A DNA stretch of 64,000 nucleotides, from assembly GCF_024323335.1 (NCBI RefSeq), contig NC_066582.1, positions 90,516,944 through 90,580,943 of the forward strand, given 5' to 3'. The notes beneath the pieces were generated by a model. It ran no database searches and was not told the DNA's origin. It worked only from the letters and a program-made list of their open reading frames with translations. Position numbers and translations under genes: made by a program. Of this stretch, positions 35,540 to 46,744 are shown one piece after another; the first letter of the stretch is position 1, and the number at the start of each line of letters is the position of its first letter. This DNA comes from Lathyrus oleraceus. Lineage: Eukaryota > Streptophyta > Magnoliopsida > Fabales > Fabaceae.

Positions 35540-36882
35540 GGTTGTGTTGTAGAATCCCCTATTCCTCTCTTGTTGGTGTTTCATGCTCAATATGAATTAT
35601 CTAATCAATATAACCTCATATTAAATTAACAATATTGTTATAGCTGATCCCTCACGAAATAACTCACTAACCATTACCAGGAGCTTTCTATTCCTAGTCT
35701 ACCAACGTAAGCAGGGTTAGGCAATGTATAGAACATTAATTCTCTATGCCACAACCCGGGGTCTCTTATCCCTATTCAACCAGTGTAAATACAATAATTG
35801 CTAGGTCCAACACATAGACTAGTGGTCAGTATTCCCTATGTGCCCAATATCATATTAAAATATTATCTCACATAAAAATCATTACTAACAAGACGAAATT
35901 GAATAAAATTACAGATCAATAGGCTCATACAATGGTCAAATCCACATAGAATCCAACAACTGAGAAATGGGTTCATCATAACACAACTCAACCTAGAAGA
36001 ATATGATATTCGTAGTGTAATATAAGACACCATAATTGATAAATAATGATAACATAAAAAGTCCCTTGAATAAATAGTGTACAATGGCTTTAAATGCTCC
36101 AAAAATCACCACTTATGCTCTCTAATCCATGCTTCAATCTCCCAAAATTGCAACCATTGTGAAAGTGCTGAAAAACGTCTTTTAAAGGAGTTAGAATGGA
36201 CCAGAACACGTCAAAAAAAGGCAAAGAAAGGTGACCATCGAGCGCATGATACCCTGTATCGTGCGTGAGATGCAACTTTTAATGCCTTATCATGTGCACG
36301 ATGGTGGATGTGATTATTTTCGAAGCTTCACTCTTTTTTGCTCCTTTTTTCACTCATATTTTCACTAAGTCCACAATTTGCATACTTAACTATTTTTCTT
36401 TCATTCTTTGGTCATTCTTCCCCAAATTTCTCGACTTTCACTTGTTTTGCTCTGATTCTTCGACTAAATAAATGCAATGATAGACTGTCATCAAGTGAGA
36501 ATATGGATACAAAATGGTCTAGATGGAGGGGGTGAATAAACCCTTTTTCCCTTAAGACAAATCCAAAAATATTTTTGGTCCCATTAACGAAATTAGAGAT
36601 TTTAAAAATCGTGGAAGCGAAACACAACAACAAGAGATCTTAGAAGCATCTCGATGAATTAAAGAAACTGAAATAATAAAAGATATTTATAAGGGCTTGA
36701 ATTGCTTCAAATACAGGTCAACCACAAGACAACTAAAGTTGCTTCAAATAAAGAAATTTAAAAATTCTTCACATAGATGTCATATCAAGCCATAATTAGA
36801 CTAATGATACTTCTATAAGATTGATACACCGTAAATATAAGCTTATACATGAAATCTATATAAGAAAAGTCTATCTTATTTG
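35540..36882. other. Spacer between elements A and D; no gene seen
   Basis: AT-rich DNA that does not match the Ogre families here. No conserved coding frame is visible. The part near 36510-36640 contains, in + sense, TCTAGATGGAGGGGGTGAAT followed later by GTGGAAGCGAAACAC. That resembles a motif I recall from Ty1/copia SIRE/Maximus-type LTR regions (from memory, weak). The rest may be an older, unrecognised repeat. It is the only stretch outside an Ogre-type element. Confidence 0.5.
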
Positions 36883-38846
36883 TGTAGCGGTAAATTCATG
36901 ATCATTAAGCTATGGATAAGCTAAACATCAAATAACAAGAGTCGCCACCGCGCTTTATTGTTTCCAAGGGTAAAGGGAAAAAGTACGAAAAAAACCCAAA
37001 AGTAAGAAGTTTTCAAATCAAAACTAATAAAATGTCAGAGATTACAGGTAAGGGGGTGGTTACACAGAGGGAAGGTGTTAGCACCCAAAGTGTCCTAGGG
37101 AGCCCTTTTTGTGTGCATATGTATTTGGTACAAAAATGATGTTTACAAACAAATAGAATGGGAGGATGAGAAAATAATTCTTTAATTATATTTTTGTTTG
37201 ACAAGACCTTCAGACTTGTGCCTACGTACCAACATAAAAAATAAGGGATCAAAACCTCGTAGTTCGTGATACAAATTTCAAAGTGGATGCATTACTTTTA
37301 ACAAAAAAATTAAGTTTGAAAGGCACAAAAGCCTAAAAATGGTTTGAATGAGTTAGTTCTTTTTGGCTTTTTGAAAGTTTAAGTCAAGTATAACTAAGTT
37401 TATTTACAAGTTTGATTTAAGAAAAGAAGTTTAAAAATGCAATGGCATAAGGCCAAAGTTTCTATCTTTTTGCAAAGTGGTCAAAGTTTAGAACAAAAAT
37501 AAGTTCAATCAAAGAAGATTTTTAAAAGGGAGGGAGAGATTTTGAAATTTAAGAAATGGGGAGACGATGAAGAGACTAATCCTATGCACAAAATTAAAAG
37601 TTAAGAGTTGAAAAGATCTGACCAAATGGGTAGCAATCCAATAGATAAGAATGTCAATAGAAAACCAGAATTCCCTTGGACATTTAGAATCAAGCAACAC
37701 ACAAATGCACAATTCTATTATTTTGAAGAGAAAAGGCATCAAATAAAGATAACCGCATCCAAGCTTTAGCCATTCCATGATCTTCTTCAGATTAGCCCAT
37801 GTAATAGATAGATTCAATAAGTCACAGGTTCAAAATAACAACTTCACAATGATCATGTTGCAGATGAACTCAGAGGGATCCTGAATAATGTATAAGATGA
37901 AGTTGCAAATTGCAAACACTTGGTTCCACACATGTTGACATTGGCCAAGTCCTTTAGCATAGGAATGTTGCCTAAGTTCTAAGTCCATTTGTCCAAGATC
38001 AAGCCAACAGTCCAAACAAAAGTTTTTTAGGGTTTTTGTTGTTATTATGTACATTAATGGTCAAAGACCACACAAACAAGCAAAGTACACCGAAAAAAGA
38101 TATATCACACAATATGGTCCAAATGGACAAAGGGAAAATTGCATTAACATAAACAATTAGAATGGTATGAATAATGGCAAATGAATAAAAGCTATAATTA
38201 AATGACATTAAAGTAAATTGCTTGAAGTTAAAAGTTAGTTGTAATGAATTAGAAGTTAGTATTGTTTTGCTTTTGCTTTTCCTTTTAAGACATTCTTTGG
38301 AGAACACTCAACCCACTTGTCACAAGCATGGATCCTTGAGCCAAGAAATCTTCCAAAGGAAGGAAAAAAGGCAATGTTTCCACACAATACCATGAAATAG
38401 GGGAGACTTACAATCTCACTAACTAGAATGCTATGCCTTTTGTGTTACACATTTAGTGCTATGTTAAGCAATCGTAATTGGACTTATGTAGGAGTCACAA
38501 CTATTTGGGGCCGAGCAATAGAATTTTGGTGTTAATGCATGTTAGAGACATAGTATAATTGACTATGCTCATGAAACATAGCTCACACAGAAAGAAATAT
38601 GCAAAAGAGGTGGCCTAATCTCATCCATACTCATGTTAATTTTTCAATCAACTAGCTTTAGGACTTTAAGATATCATAGGCCAAATGAGATGAATGCATA
38701 AAGAATGGGAATGAGATGAAGAGGGGGGGGGGGGGGGGGGAATGGATCAAAACTCAAATTGATCAAAGGAGGACTTTACCAAATTAATATCATTCATTAA
38801 TTTTGGGATATGGAATGTACATTCCATCAATCCCCTAAATCCAATG
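36883..38846 (-). repeat. LTR fragment D (family of element A), cut by element E
   Basis: The outer end TGTAGCGGTAAATTCATG is the reverse complement of A's LTR end. The fragment aligns to A's LTR 33572-35539 in inverse orientation. It stops at CCAATG where E's LTR begins, while A continues with ATCTTAAC. No PBS lies to its left, so this is the outer edge of a 3' LTR or a solo LTR. The remainder should lie beyond the window. One arm of the AGTA hairpin is deleted here: only one CCTAGG remains near 37094. Confidence 0.88.
38723..38740. repeat. Run of 18 G
   Basis: A homopolymer inside D. The matching place in A's LTR (near 33690, opposite strand) has only short C runs. It could be a slippage expansion or an assembly artefact. 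Confidence 0.9.
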
Positions 38847-40296
38847 TGTAAGACCCTAATTTTGACCCTAATATCCCTCATGGCATCATATCATTGCTCA
38901 TTGCATTGCCTCAAGGATCATAGCATGTTTGGCTCCTTAACCCTATGTTGGGACTTGTATGAGTGGTTTGAGACCACCAAGCATGATTTTATTGTATATT
39001 ATTGCTTTTCTTATTTTTTTACTAACCAAAAGAACAAAAATATGTCACTAACTCTTTTTGTTTTGAAGCTCAACTGATCATGTGCTCCCATGCTCCTAGG
39101 AGGCTCCTAAGCTCAATGAGATGGCTAGATGAGGATGAGAAAAAGTATGACAATGGTCCACAAAGTTCATAATCATCATATATGTCTCCCAAGTATCTCA
39201 ATTTTCCAATTTGATCAAGATAACCCAAAGGGCTTGAGGATTGTTTCCCAAGGAAACCCTAATTCAACTGTGCTTTGACTGTGCCTTGCTCATAAAGCAA
39301 CCTCAACCTATGATCAAATTTAATCAAGGTAAGTTATTTAATTCATTAATTTATGCATATATAAGCCTATTTGAGGATCCTCAATAATTCATTCATCAAG
39401 ATTTGAAGTTTGGCCTTGGGAAGTTGACCAGTCAAGTCATCTAACTAAATTGGAGATCACTGAGATAATACTTGTGATATGTTTGCCAAATGAAGATGAC
39501 CACAAGAGAAAAAATGTTCTTACGAACCATATGAACACCTTTCATGTTCATTAAAACTCCATTTGAAACTTAAAAGGTCATCATTCATTTCAAAAAATTA
39601 TAGGTCATTTTTACTGAAACCCTACTTTTGGGTCAACTTCCCAAGGACCTAACTTCCTTAATTTTCATGATTTTGAGGTGAGACCAAATGCATTTGAAAT
39701 TTTAAGATGTACACTTCAAATTTTATGTTGAGAAAAATTTCATAATCCTAAAATAAACACATGTGATAATAAAAAACATTATAGGTCACTTTGGACCTAA
39801 GTCATTGAATTTGAAAAATGCCCAACTTCAAGTGCCCAGAACTTTCTCATGAAAAATCCAAATGATATAAAAGTTGAGTCTAAATTTATCATCTTAAAAC
39901 TATCTACAACTTTGATGTTAGAGGTTTTTCCATTTGAAGCTTGCATCATGGAAACAGAAGGGATTGAAGATGCTTGCTTTTGGTGCAAATTTTCAAAGGT
40001 GACTTAGACATGTTTTGTACCCAAACTTTCACAGTCAGTTTTCATTAATTTCCAAACTCCAAATGAATTTTTGGCCAACATGAATTTTGTTCCTTATTTC
40101 AAGGGCTTTCTAACCATTACTCACATTAATTTTTTGGCCTTTCCATGTGTGATTTTCGAAGAGCTCTTTCTTCATGATCATTTTGATGTTTTATGGTGAA
40201 AACTTGAAATGCAAGTTGTTTCAGTCCAATGCACACGACTAAATGGTGTTCTCATGATCTCAACAAACTTTGCATCCACCTTTGGGCTTTGCACGC

Positions 40297-40380
40297 GCCT
40301 GTACAGGCCCATGCACCAAAATTCAAATGGCCATGCACATGAAAGAAGCATGGGAATCATCCACATCCAGCTATAAATAG
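40297..40380 (+). promoter_or_regulatory. Putative U3 promoter of E LTR (palindrome + TATA)
   Basis: GCCTGTACAGGC (40297-40308), then 63 bases, then TATAAATAG (40372-40380). This is the same order and nearly the same spacing as in both B LTRs. Degenerate versions of the upstream motif precede A's TATA box at 32398. Confidence 0.62.
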
Positions 40381-43300
40381 AGGTGCCTTGAGCTTCAATT
40401 GGTTACCAAGTGGAGATCTGAATTGCTGCTGAATTGAAATCCAAACCCTCACTAAAGGAATTTTTAGTTTTCTATTTCTCTTTCAAGCTTGAATTTCCAC
40501 ATCATTAGTTGATCTTCAAAGCTCAATTCCTTAACCTAGCATCATCATCACACTTCCAGAGCAAAAGTAGATTAAGAGCTTCGAGAATTCGTGCCATTTG
40601 AAGCTTCATTTCAGAGGTAGAACATTAAACATTCTTGATTTAGATCTTGCAATATAATGTGAATTTCTTTGGTTTGTTTGGTTTTCTGAAGTCCCCTTAC
40701 TTAAGGCAGGCCAGTGGTGGTCTTAATTTTGCAAATTGTGCCATTTCAGTTCATGCACCATGATCTTCAAGCTCACGTTTTTCCATAAATAGGAACTGTG
40801 AGGATGATCCATGGTTACAGGGCTGATGCACATCACCTCAGTTTCATTTTGATGTCCTCATTTCTCATTTTCATTACAAAAAATTTTCCTGCGCGTGGTG
40901 GCCGAAATTGGTTAGATCGCCGGAGAAGATGGTGGTTTCCACCACCTTCCCCATGTGGTAGCATCCCAGCCTTTGGATTGTGTCTCAACGTTTTAATCAC
41001 GAGTGTCCAATGTGTTTACTTCTTTTAAATCGTTGTGTTACGCGTTTGACCAGGGATCACCATGTGACTGCGCCTCTGAGCCATGAGATCCATGCCACGT
41101 CAATTAATGAATTGATCTGATGGCGCTGGATTTTTCTATTTTCCTTTTTTTCTTTTAATTTCAGTTAATTCCTTTTATTTTCAAAAATTCATAAATATTT
41201 TATTCGAAGTCACAAAAATATGAGACCAATGCCAAAAAAATTCTTTAAAAATCTAGTTTCACATTTTGATTTTTAATTATTTTTGTGACTTCCTTTAATA
41301 TTTTTTATGAATTATTTGGTTTTTAATGGTTTTAATTCATTTTAAAATACCTTTTGATATTTGAAAAATCCAAAAAATATTTTCCTAACACCTATGGATC
41401 ATGATAAGCCAATGAAAAATACTCTCATCATTTTCTTATTTGATATGAGATTTATTTAAGATTTTAATTCATATTGTGTTATTTTTTATTGTTTTTAATT
41501 ATTTTTAAATAGTTTATGATTTCAAAAATTATTGAGAAAATTTGTCAAAGTTTGTTTAACCATGTTAGACCTATGAGAATTTAATTCGACTTGTTGAAGT
41601 TGATTTGAATTAAATTTGAGGTTTGACCATATTTTGTTTATTTTATTTTGCATTTATTTTTAATTCAAAAATTACCAAAAAAATATGTTTGACTTGTTGA
41701 CTTGTAATCTTCATTTCTCTTCTGTTTAACATTGATTGATGATGACTTGGTTCACATTTGATCAATTGAGTTTGATATTTGATTTCTCTTTCCATCCATT
41801 TCATCTTCATCCCATTCTTTTTATTTTGGCCAATGAGTTAATGTCTTATGGTTAGTCTTGACAAATGAGAGGTTTACCCTTCTTTGATCCAAACCAAACT
41901 CAACTTGATCTAAGATCAAGTGAGTTGTTTTGTGTCCAAGATAGTGCTTCTTGGTCAAGCAAAAAATCTAAAGTCCATAGAAGGCCTTTCCCCTTTTGTT
42001 TTGGCATGGCAAGTTTTTGGAGCTTGGCTTACTAGTCACGATCTTTAACTTGTGCTTATTTACCAATACTTTTATTGACCGACCTCAGATAGGTGTGACT
42101 ACTACATTAGTCCATTTACGATTGCTTAACATAGCGCTACATTGTCTTATGACAAACTAACATAACTTCACTAATTACTAACTTTAAATTTGAGCATTTA
42201 ATTTCTTGCCCTTTACTTTAATGCACTTTATTTCTTGCTCATTTATTCATATTGCTTTTCATTTTGCTCACTTGAGCACATATTTTATGTTTATGCCATT
42301 TTCCCTTTGCTCATTTGAGCTCATTATTGTATATAAATATATTATTGTCTTGTGGTTGTTTTGTCTTTGTTTTGTGTGAACTTAATGCAAAAAGGAGAAA
42401 GGACTTAGAATTAGGACAAACCTATGCTTAAAGGAGTTCAAGAGCAACTAGGCCTCATGCCTTTAGAATGCTAAATTTGTTGAAGAGCAACTAGGCCTCA
42501 TGCCTTTAGAATGCTAAATCTCAAAGTTGACTTTAAAGGACTTCCTTTTCAAAACTTATTCTTTGTCCATTCCTATTATTGTGTTGTGAACTTTTTAATG
42601 TTTGCTCTTGTGTGATAGGGATTCCATCCTGAGGTAGTAAGGAGGACCATTGTCATGAGTAGCAAAGTTAAGAGAGACAAGCCAAATGGAGATCATAGGA
42701 GCTTGAATCTAATTTGTTTGATTGCTTGATTGTGTGCCAAGTCCAAAGGAAAGGAGCATCTTGAATCATTTCTATGGTTTCAAGAAAAGGAACTCGAAGG
42801 GTTTTATCTTATCTTTGTATGCTTTAGGACTAGCCCTTCTATTCTTGTCCTCACTCTAACCCAAGCCAAAAGTCTTTCCTTTCAAACTTTGACATTGTTT
42901 TTCAAACTAGAAACCTAGGCTCTATGCCTATGAATAAATCTTAATCCAACTTTGGCTTCATTTTGTAAATAAACCTAACTTGTAAATATAACTCACTTCA
43001 AGTTGTTTTTGTGGTTCCAATGGCCACCTTATTAAAACCTTTTCAAAAACATTAGTCATAGGTTTGAGTTATCACAGTGTTTGATGTAAATCTCACCGCA
43101 TCCTTAGTGGTTAGATTATAAGTCTTCCATGCTTATTATAGGGTTAACCCCTCACTAGCTTGTTGAATCCTTCCTCACATGGTGGATTGTTGGTTTAGGT
43201 TGAGTTTTCTCCCTTTGATAACAAAAGACCTTAAGGCTTTTGATCAAATCAATTCCCCAATTTTTAATACTTTTGCCCCGAACTACGAGGTTTTGATCCT

Positions 43301-43444
43301 ACCTTTGTGATGGTACGTAGGCAATGGGTTCATCCATTCACACAACAAAATTGTAAATATAATCTATTCTTTCTCATCCCCTCAATCTTTTGCACATATT
43401 TTCACAAATACCAACCTACAATACATGTTTGCAAAAAGAGGTTC

Positions 43445-43460
43445 CCTTAGAGTACTAAGG
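43445..43460 (+). promoter_or_regulatory. LTR hairpin with AGTA loop (E)
   Basis: CCTTAG-AGTA-CTAAGG. Relative to A/B the stem has changed on both arms, so all six pairs are kept. It is followed by GGATGTTTTGGGTGCG and ACCTTCC. Confidence 0.72.
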
Positions 43461-43683
43461 ATGTTTTGGGTGCGTAAAACCTTCCAATTTCATAACCAAC
43501 CCCCTTATCTAGATCTCTGACATTTTTATTAGTTCTTGATTTGATAAAACTTCTTACTTGGCTTTTGTTCGCTTTTTAGCCTTTCCTTTGGACAAATAAA
43601 AGTGCGGTGGCGACTCGAATTGTATGTTGACTTTTGGTTTAGTCAATAAACCTAAAGGTAACGAAAACCCCGCTACAGAAAAG

Positions 43684-43701
43684 TGGCGATTATGCTAGGG
43701 A
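43684..43701 (+). promoter_or_regulatory. Element E primer binding site, decayed
   Basis: TGGCGATTATGCTAGGGA, six bases after the LTR end. Compared with G's TGGCGACTCTGCTGGGGA it has three substitutions, in line with an old copy. Confidence 0.82.
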
Positions 43702-44600
43702 ATTATATTCTCTAGTGGGTTTAGCCTACTTTTTGCTTATGTGTGTTATATGTTTATATTTAATGGTGACATATTTTTGTGAAAATATGGGATGGTTGTA
43801 TTGTTTGTAATGTATGAATTGCTTGATATATTAATTTTTTGTGTGCTTGGTGGTTTCCTGTGAGATGAGTTCTATACCCGAAATCGAGTGCAATTATGAT
43901 AGGAGAATGGCATAGTCTTGTTGACTTGTGTGGAGTTATTCCTTAGCAAGTTGACTTGCAAGCCCAATCACTTGGTGGAGGTCTTATTGGGATCAATAAT
44001 GTCACACGAGTAGTCGTGGTTAGGCATTACTCTTTCTAATATAAACCTTAGAAGCCAAGGACCTTAGATACCTAGCCCATCTTGGCCTATATTAGGACGT
44101 AGTGCGAAGGTCGTTCAAGTGTAAGATTTCATACGATCGTTACGTGATACTACACTCATAAGAGTCTCTCTTGAGAATATTTTGGGAATACGAGTAGTCG
44201 TTTAATCCGATAATATCCGAAAGATGAGATGATGACTATAGGGACCTTTTAGAACATGATTGTCAGGTTTAACCATAGTACACTCCCATTGGGTGGCTCT
44301 TAACCGATGCTCCATGCTCGTGACTTACAACAAACCCTTTATTCGTGGTTGATCTGTTCTCGTACATTCTCAATATCAACGGAACTTGGGTGTTGATAAG
44401 GTGTAAACCATAATCCACCAAAATGGATGATTGATAGTGACAATGACTTGAGCCGTCCCGTGACCTTTGTGTGGCGTGACTTGCTTAATCCTTGAGTGTG
44501 ATTGTTGCATCCATGAATTCATGCATTCATTTGCATCCATATCATCAAAAATAAAAAATTTCAAGGAACTTAAGGGGTCTATTTGCAAATTTTCAGAGAC
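43702..44600 (+). other. Element E 5' leader
   Basis: Non-coding. It is collinear with B's leader and shows nothing else identifiable. Confidence 0.72.
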
Positions 44601-46052
44601 ATGGATAAGCAAAGAAGGAATATGAAGAAGTACAGTTTTAGACAACCCGACATGAAAGAGTTAAGGAGTTGGACATCTTATATATTAGAGCCTTTGGAGT
44701 TCAAAGCTCACCATGGGAAGCTCCTGTCTATTCTTTCTACTTAGGTGGATGATGGTTTGATAAGTGTATTGGTGCAGTTCTACGATCCTCTGTATCGGTG
44801 CTTCACTTTCACGGATTTCCAGCTTTTGCCTACACTTGAGGAGTATGCCTATCATGTGGGTATACCTATTCTTGATTAGTTGTCGTTCAGTGGTTTACAG
44901 AAGATTCCGTCTTCTCAAGTGATTGCTGATATGCTTCATGTAGATGTATCTGACATTGTTGCTCATATGACTACTAAAGGTGGAATTCAAGGTCTCCCAT
45001 ATGATTTTCTCATTGCCAAAGCTACTTTGTTTGGGAATGCCATGAGTGAGGATGCTTTTGAGGCCATATTGGTACTACTCATCTATGGGCTAGTGTTATT
45101 TCCCAACATCGACAACTTTGTGGATGTGAACGTTATTATGATTTTCTCTTCTCTTAATCTCGTTCCTACTCTGTTGGGTGACACTTATTTCTCTTTGCAT
45201 ATGAGGAATGCAAAGGGTGGTGGTTCCATTGTGTGTTTCCTGCCTCTGTTGTACAAGTGGTTTATTTCACACTTGCCTCAGACGCTCGCCTTCAAGGAGA
45301 ACAAGGGATGTCTACGGTGGTCTGCGAGACTTATGACTCTCACTAATGATGATATCTCTTGGTATGATCGTGTTTATGATGGAGTTCAGATTATTGACTC
45401 TTGTGGTGAATTCTCCAATGTGCCTCTTCTTGGAATATGTGGTGGAATTAACTACAATCCCTCTTTGGCTCGCCGTCAGCTTGGGTTCCCCTTAAAGGAT
45501 AAACCTAAAAACGTTTTGTAGGAATGCTTGTTCTTTGAAAAGGGTAAGGATCCCAAAAACTTGAAGGATAGAATGGTCCGCGCCTGGCGCAAAGTTCATA
45601 TGAAAGGGAGGAATGAGCTTGGTCCGAAGAATTGCATTGCTTTGGAATCCTACACCGCTTGGGTGAGGAAGAGAGCTCTTGAGTACCGCATGCCATATGA
45701 ATATCCGAGACCTACCCCTATGGTTATGGTTGGCCCTTCGATCCTCCCTAATCGAGGCGTAGAGGAGTTGAGAGATGAAGACCACTCGCGTGCCTGGGTT
45801 CGTGAGCGTGAGGAACTTCTTCAGCAGCTCAAAGATAAGGATGCAGTGATAGAGTTTCTAGAGCATCAAGTTATTGATGAGCCTTATGATGTGGTTACTT
45901 CTCTTCTTCCTCATTCATCTAGGTTTTGGAAGAGGAAGTATGATCAGCTTACCTAGGAGAAGGCTGATATGGAAGCAGCTTATGAGCGAGAGGTGGAGAG
46001 GCTTCATGCAACTTATCTTCCGATCTCAAAGGCTTTGAAAGATTGTTTCTAG
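44601..46052 (+). pseudogene. Element E ORF1, broken
   Basis: Starts ATG at 44601 (MDKQRRNMKKYSF) and is collinear with B's ORF1 to the shared KDCF end at 46050. It carries FYDPLYRCFTFTDFQLLPTLEEY and the long middle region (GGIQGLPYDFLIA, FPNIDNFVDVN, LVPTLLGDTYFSLHMRNAKGGG, INYNPSLARRQLGFPLK). In-frame TAG stops lie at 44742, 44877, 45519 and 45954. The first two stand where B has Gln. Coiled-coil-like residues lie near the C-terminus (REELLQQLKDKDAVIEFLEH). Function unknown. Confidence 0.86.
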
Positions 46053-46243
46053 GGCTCCATAGGATGTTCATTCTCCTCTCCTCTTTTATTGTATTTGGTT
46101 ACCAAAACTGTATTACTTCATTGGTGTAAAAAGTTTTCAAATATTATTGCTATGAGTATTCCCATATATATCTTAAAAGATTAATATTTTCAAATATTTT
46201 CAAATAGATTTCTAAAAAATTCCTCTGATTAAAAACAAATCAT
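46053..46243 (+). other. Element E spacer between ORF1 and gag
   Basis: Short AT-rich spacer with no conserved frame. It corresponds to B's 15619-15861. Confidence 0.6.
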
Positions 46244-46744
46244 ATGCACAAACATTGCGTGCTGACGCACCGATATAATACTAGAGCCAATCATCTGAAG
46301 ATAATGGAGCATCTAGAGCAAGAGAACAGGGACTTGAAGGAAGAGATTGCTAGGCTGACTGCCATGATGGAGTCAGTTCTGGCCGCACAAAGCCAAGCTT
46401 CACCTACTCCTGCAACTCCTCCTGCGAGGACGGTCATCTCTGAGATAGAAACTTCAACTGTGCCTGCTGCAACAGCCCACTTCGCTTCGACTATGCCAGC
46501 CGGATTCCCTTGGGGAATGCCTGCTAATTTCATACCAGAGGGTTTCGCTCCTACTCTCGCTTCTATGCCGACATCTAGCCTGGTCCTGTCTGTGCCACCT
46601 TCTGTTGTGCACACCCTTCCCTGTGTTGAAGACAGCATTTATCATTCTGAGCCATCTGAGGGCCCGGATGTTTATGAAAAGATGGATGAAATGAAAGATC
46701 AATTCCTGGAGCTGCGCAAGGAACTGAAGACTTTGAGGGGTAAG
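46244..46744 (+). pseudogene. Element E gag, N-terminal fragment
   Basis: Opens LTHRYNTRANHLKIMEHLEQ, then a coiled-coil-like stretch, a Pro/Ala/Ser/Thr-rich linker (GFPWGMPANF), and EDSIYHSEPSEGPDVYEKMD through LRKELKTLRGK. It ends at the F insertion; B continues here with DLFGKYATD. The zinc knuckle and protease lie beyond F/G, outside the window. A frame reading on into F's LTR is only a chance extension. Confidence 0.88.

Larger units (their letters stand above)
38847..43677 (+). repeat. Element E 5' LTR
   Basis: A 4.83-kb LTR from TGTAAGACCCTAATTTTGAC to ACCCCGCTACA. It contains the palindrome and TATA region (40297-40380), a roughly 60-base tandem duplication at about 42425-42520 (GAGCAACTAGGCCTCATGCC twice), the AGTA-loop hairpin (43445-43460), AATAAA at 43595-43600 and the PBS-like GTGGCGACTC at 43607-43616. 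Confidence 0.93.
38847..46744 (+). mobile_element. Element E: 5' part of an Ogre-type retrotransposon
   Basis: 5' LTR, decayed PBS, leader, ORF1 and the first part of gag, in plus orientation. It is inserted into D (likely target bases CAATG at 38842-38846; the other copy would be beyond the window). It is interrupted at 46744 by F, so the rest of gag, pol and the 3' LTR should lie to the right of the window. Its proteins are closest to those of element B. Confidence 0.93.

Noticed and set aside
35540..36882. Possible host gene in the spacer
   Set aside because: Only short frames, no splice-flanked coding stretch or recognisable protein motif.
38723..38740. 18-G run as a functional G-quadruplex
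   Set aside because: It is absent at the matching place in A's LTR and is easily explained by slippage or an assembly error.
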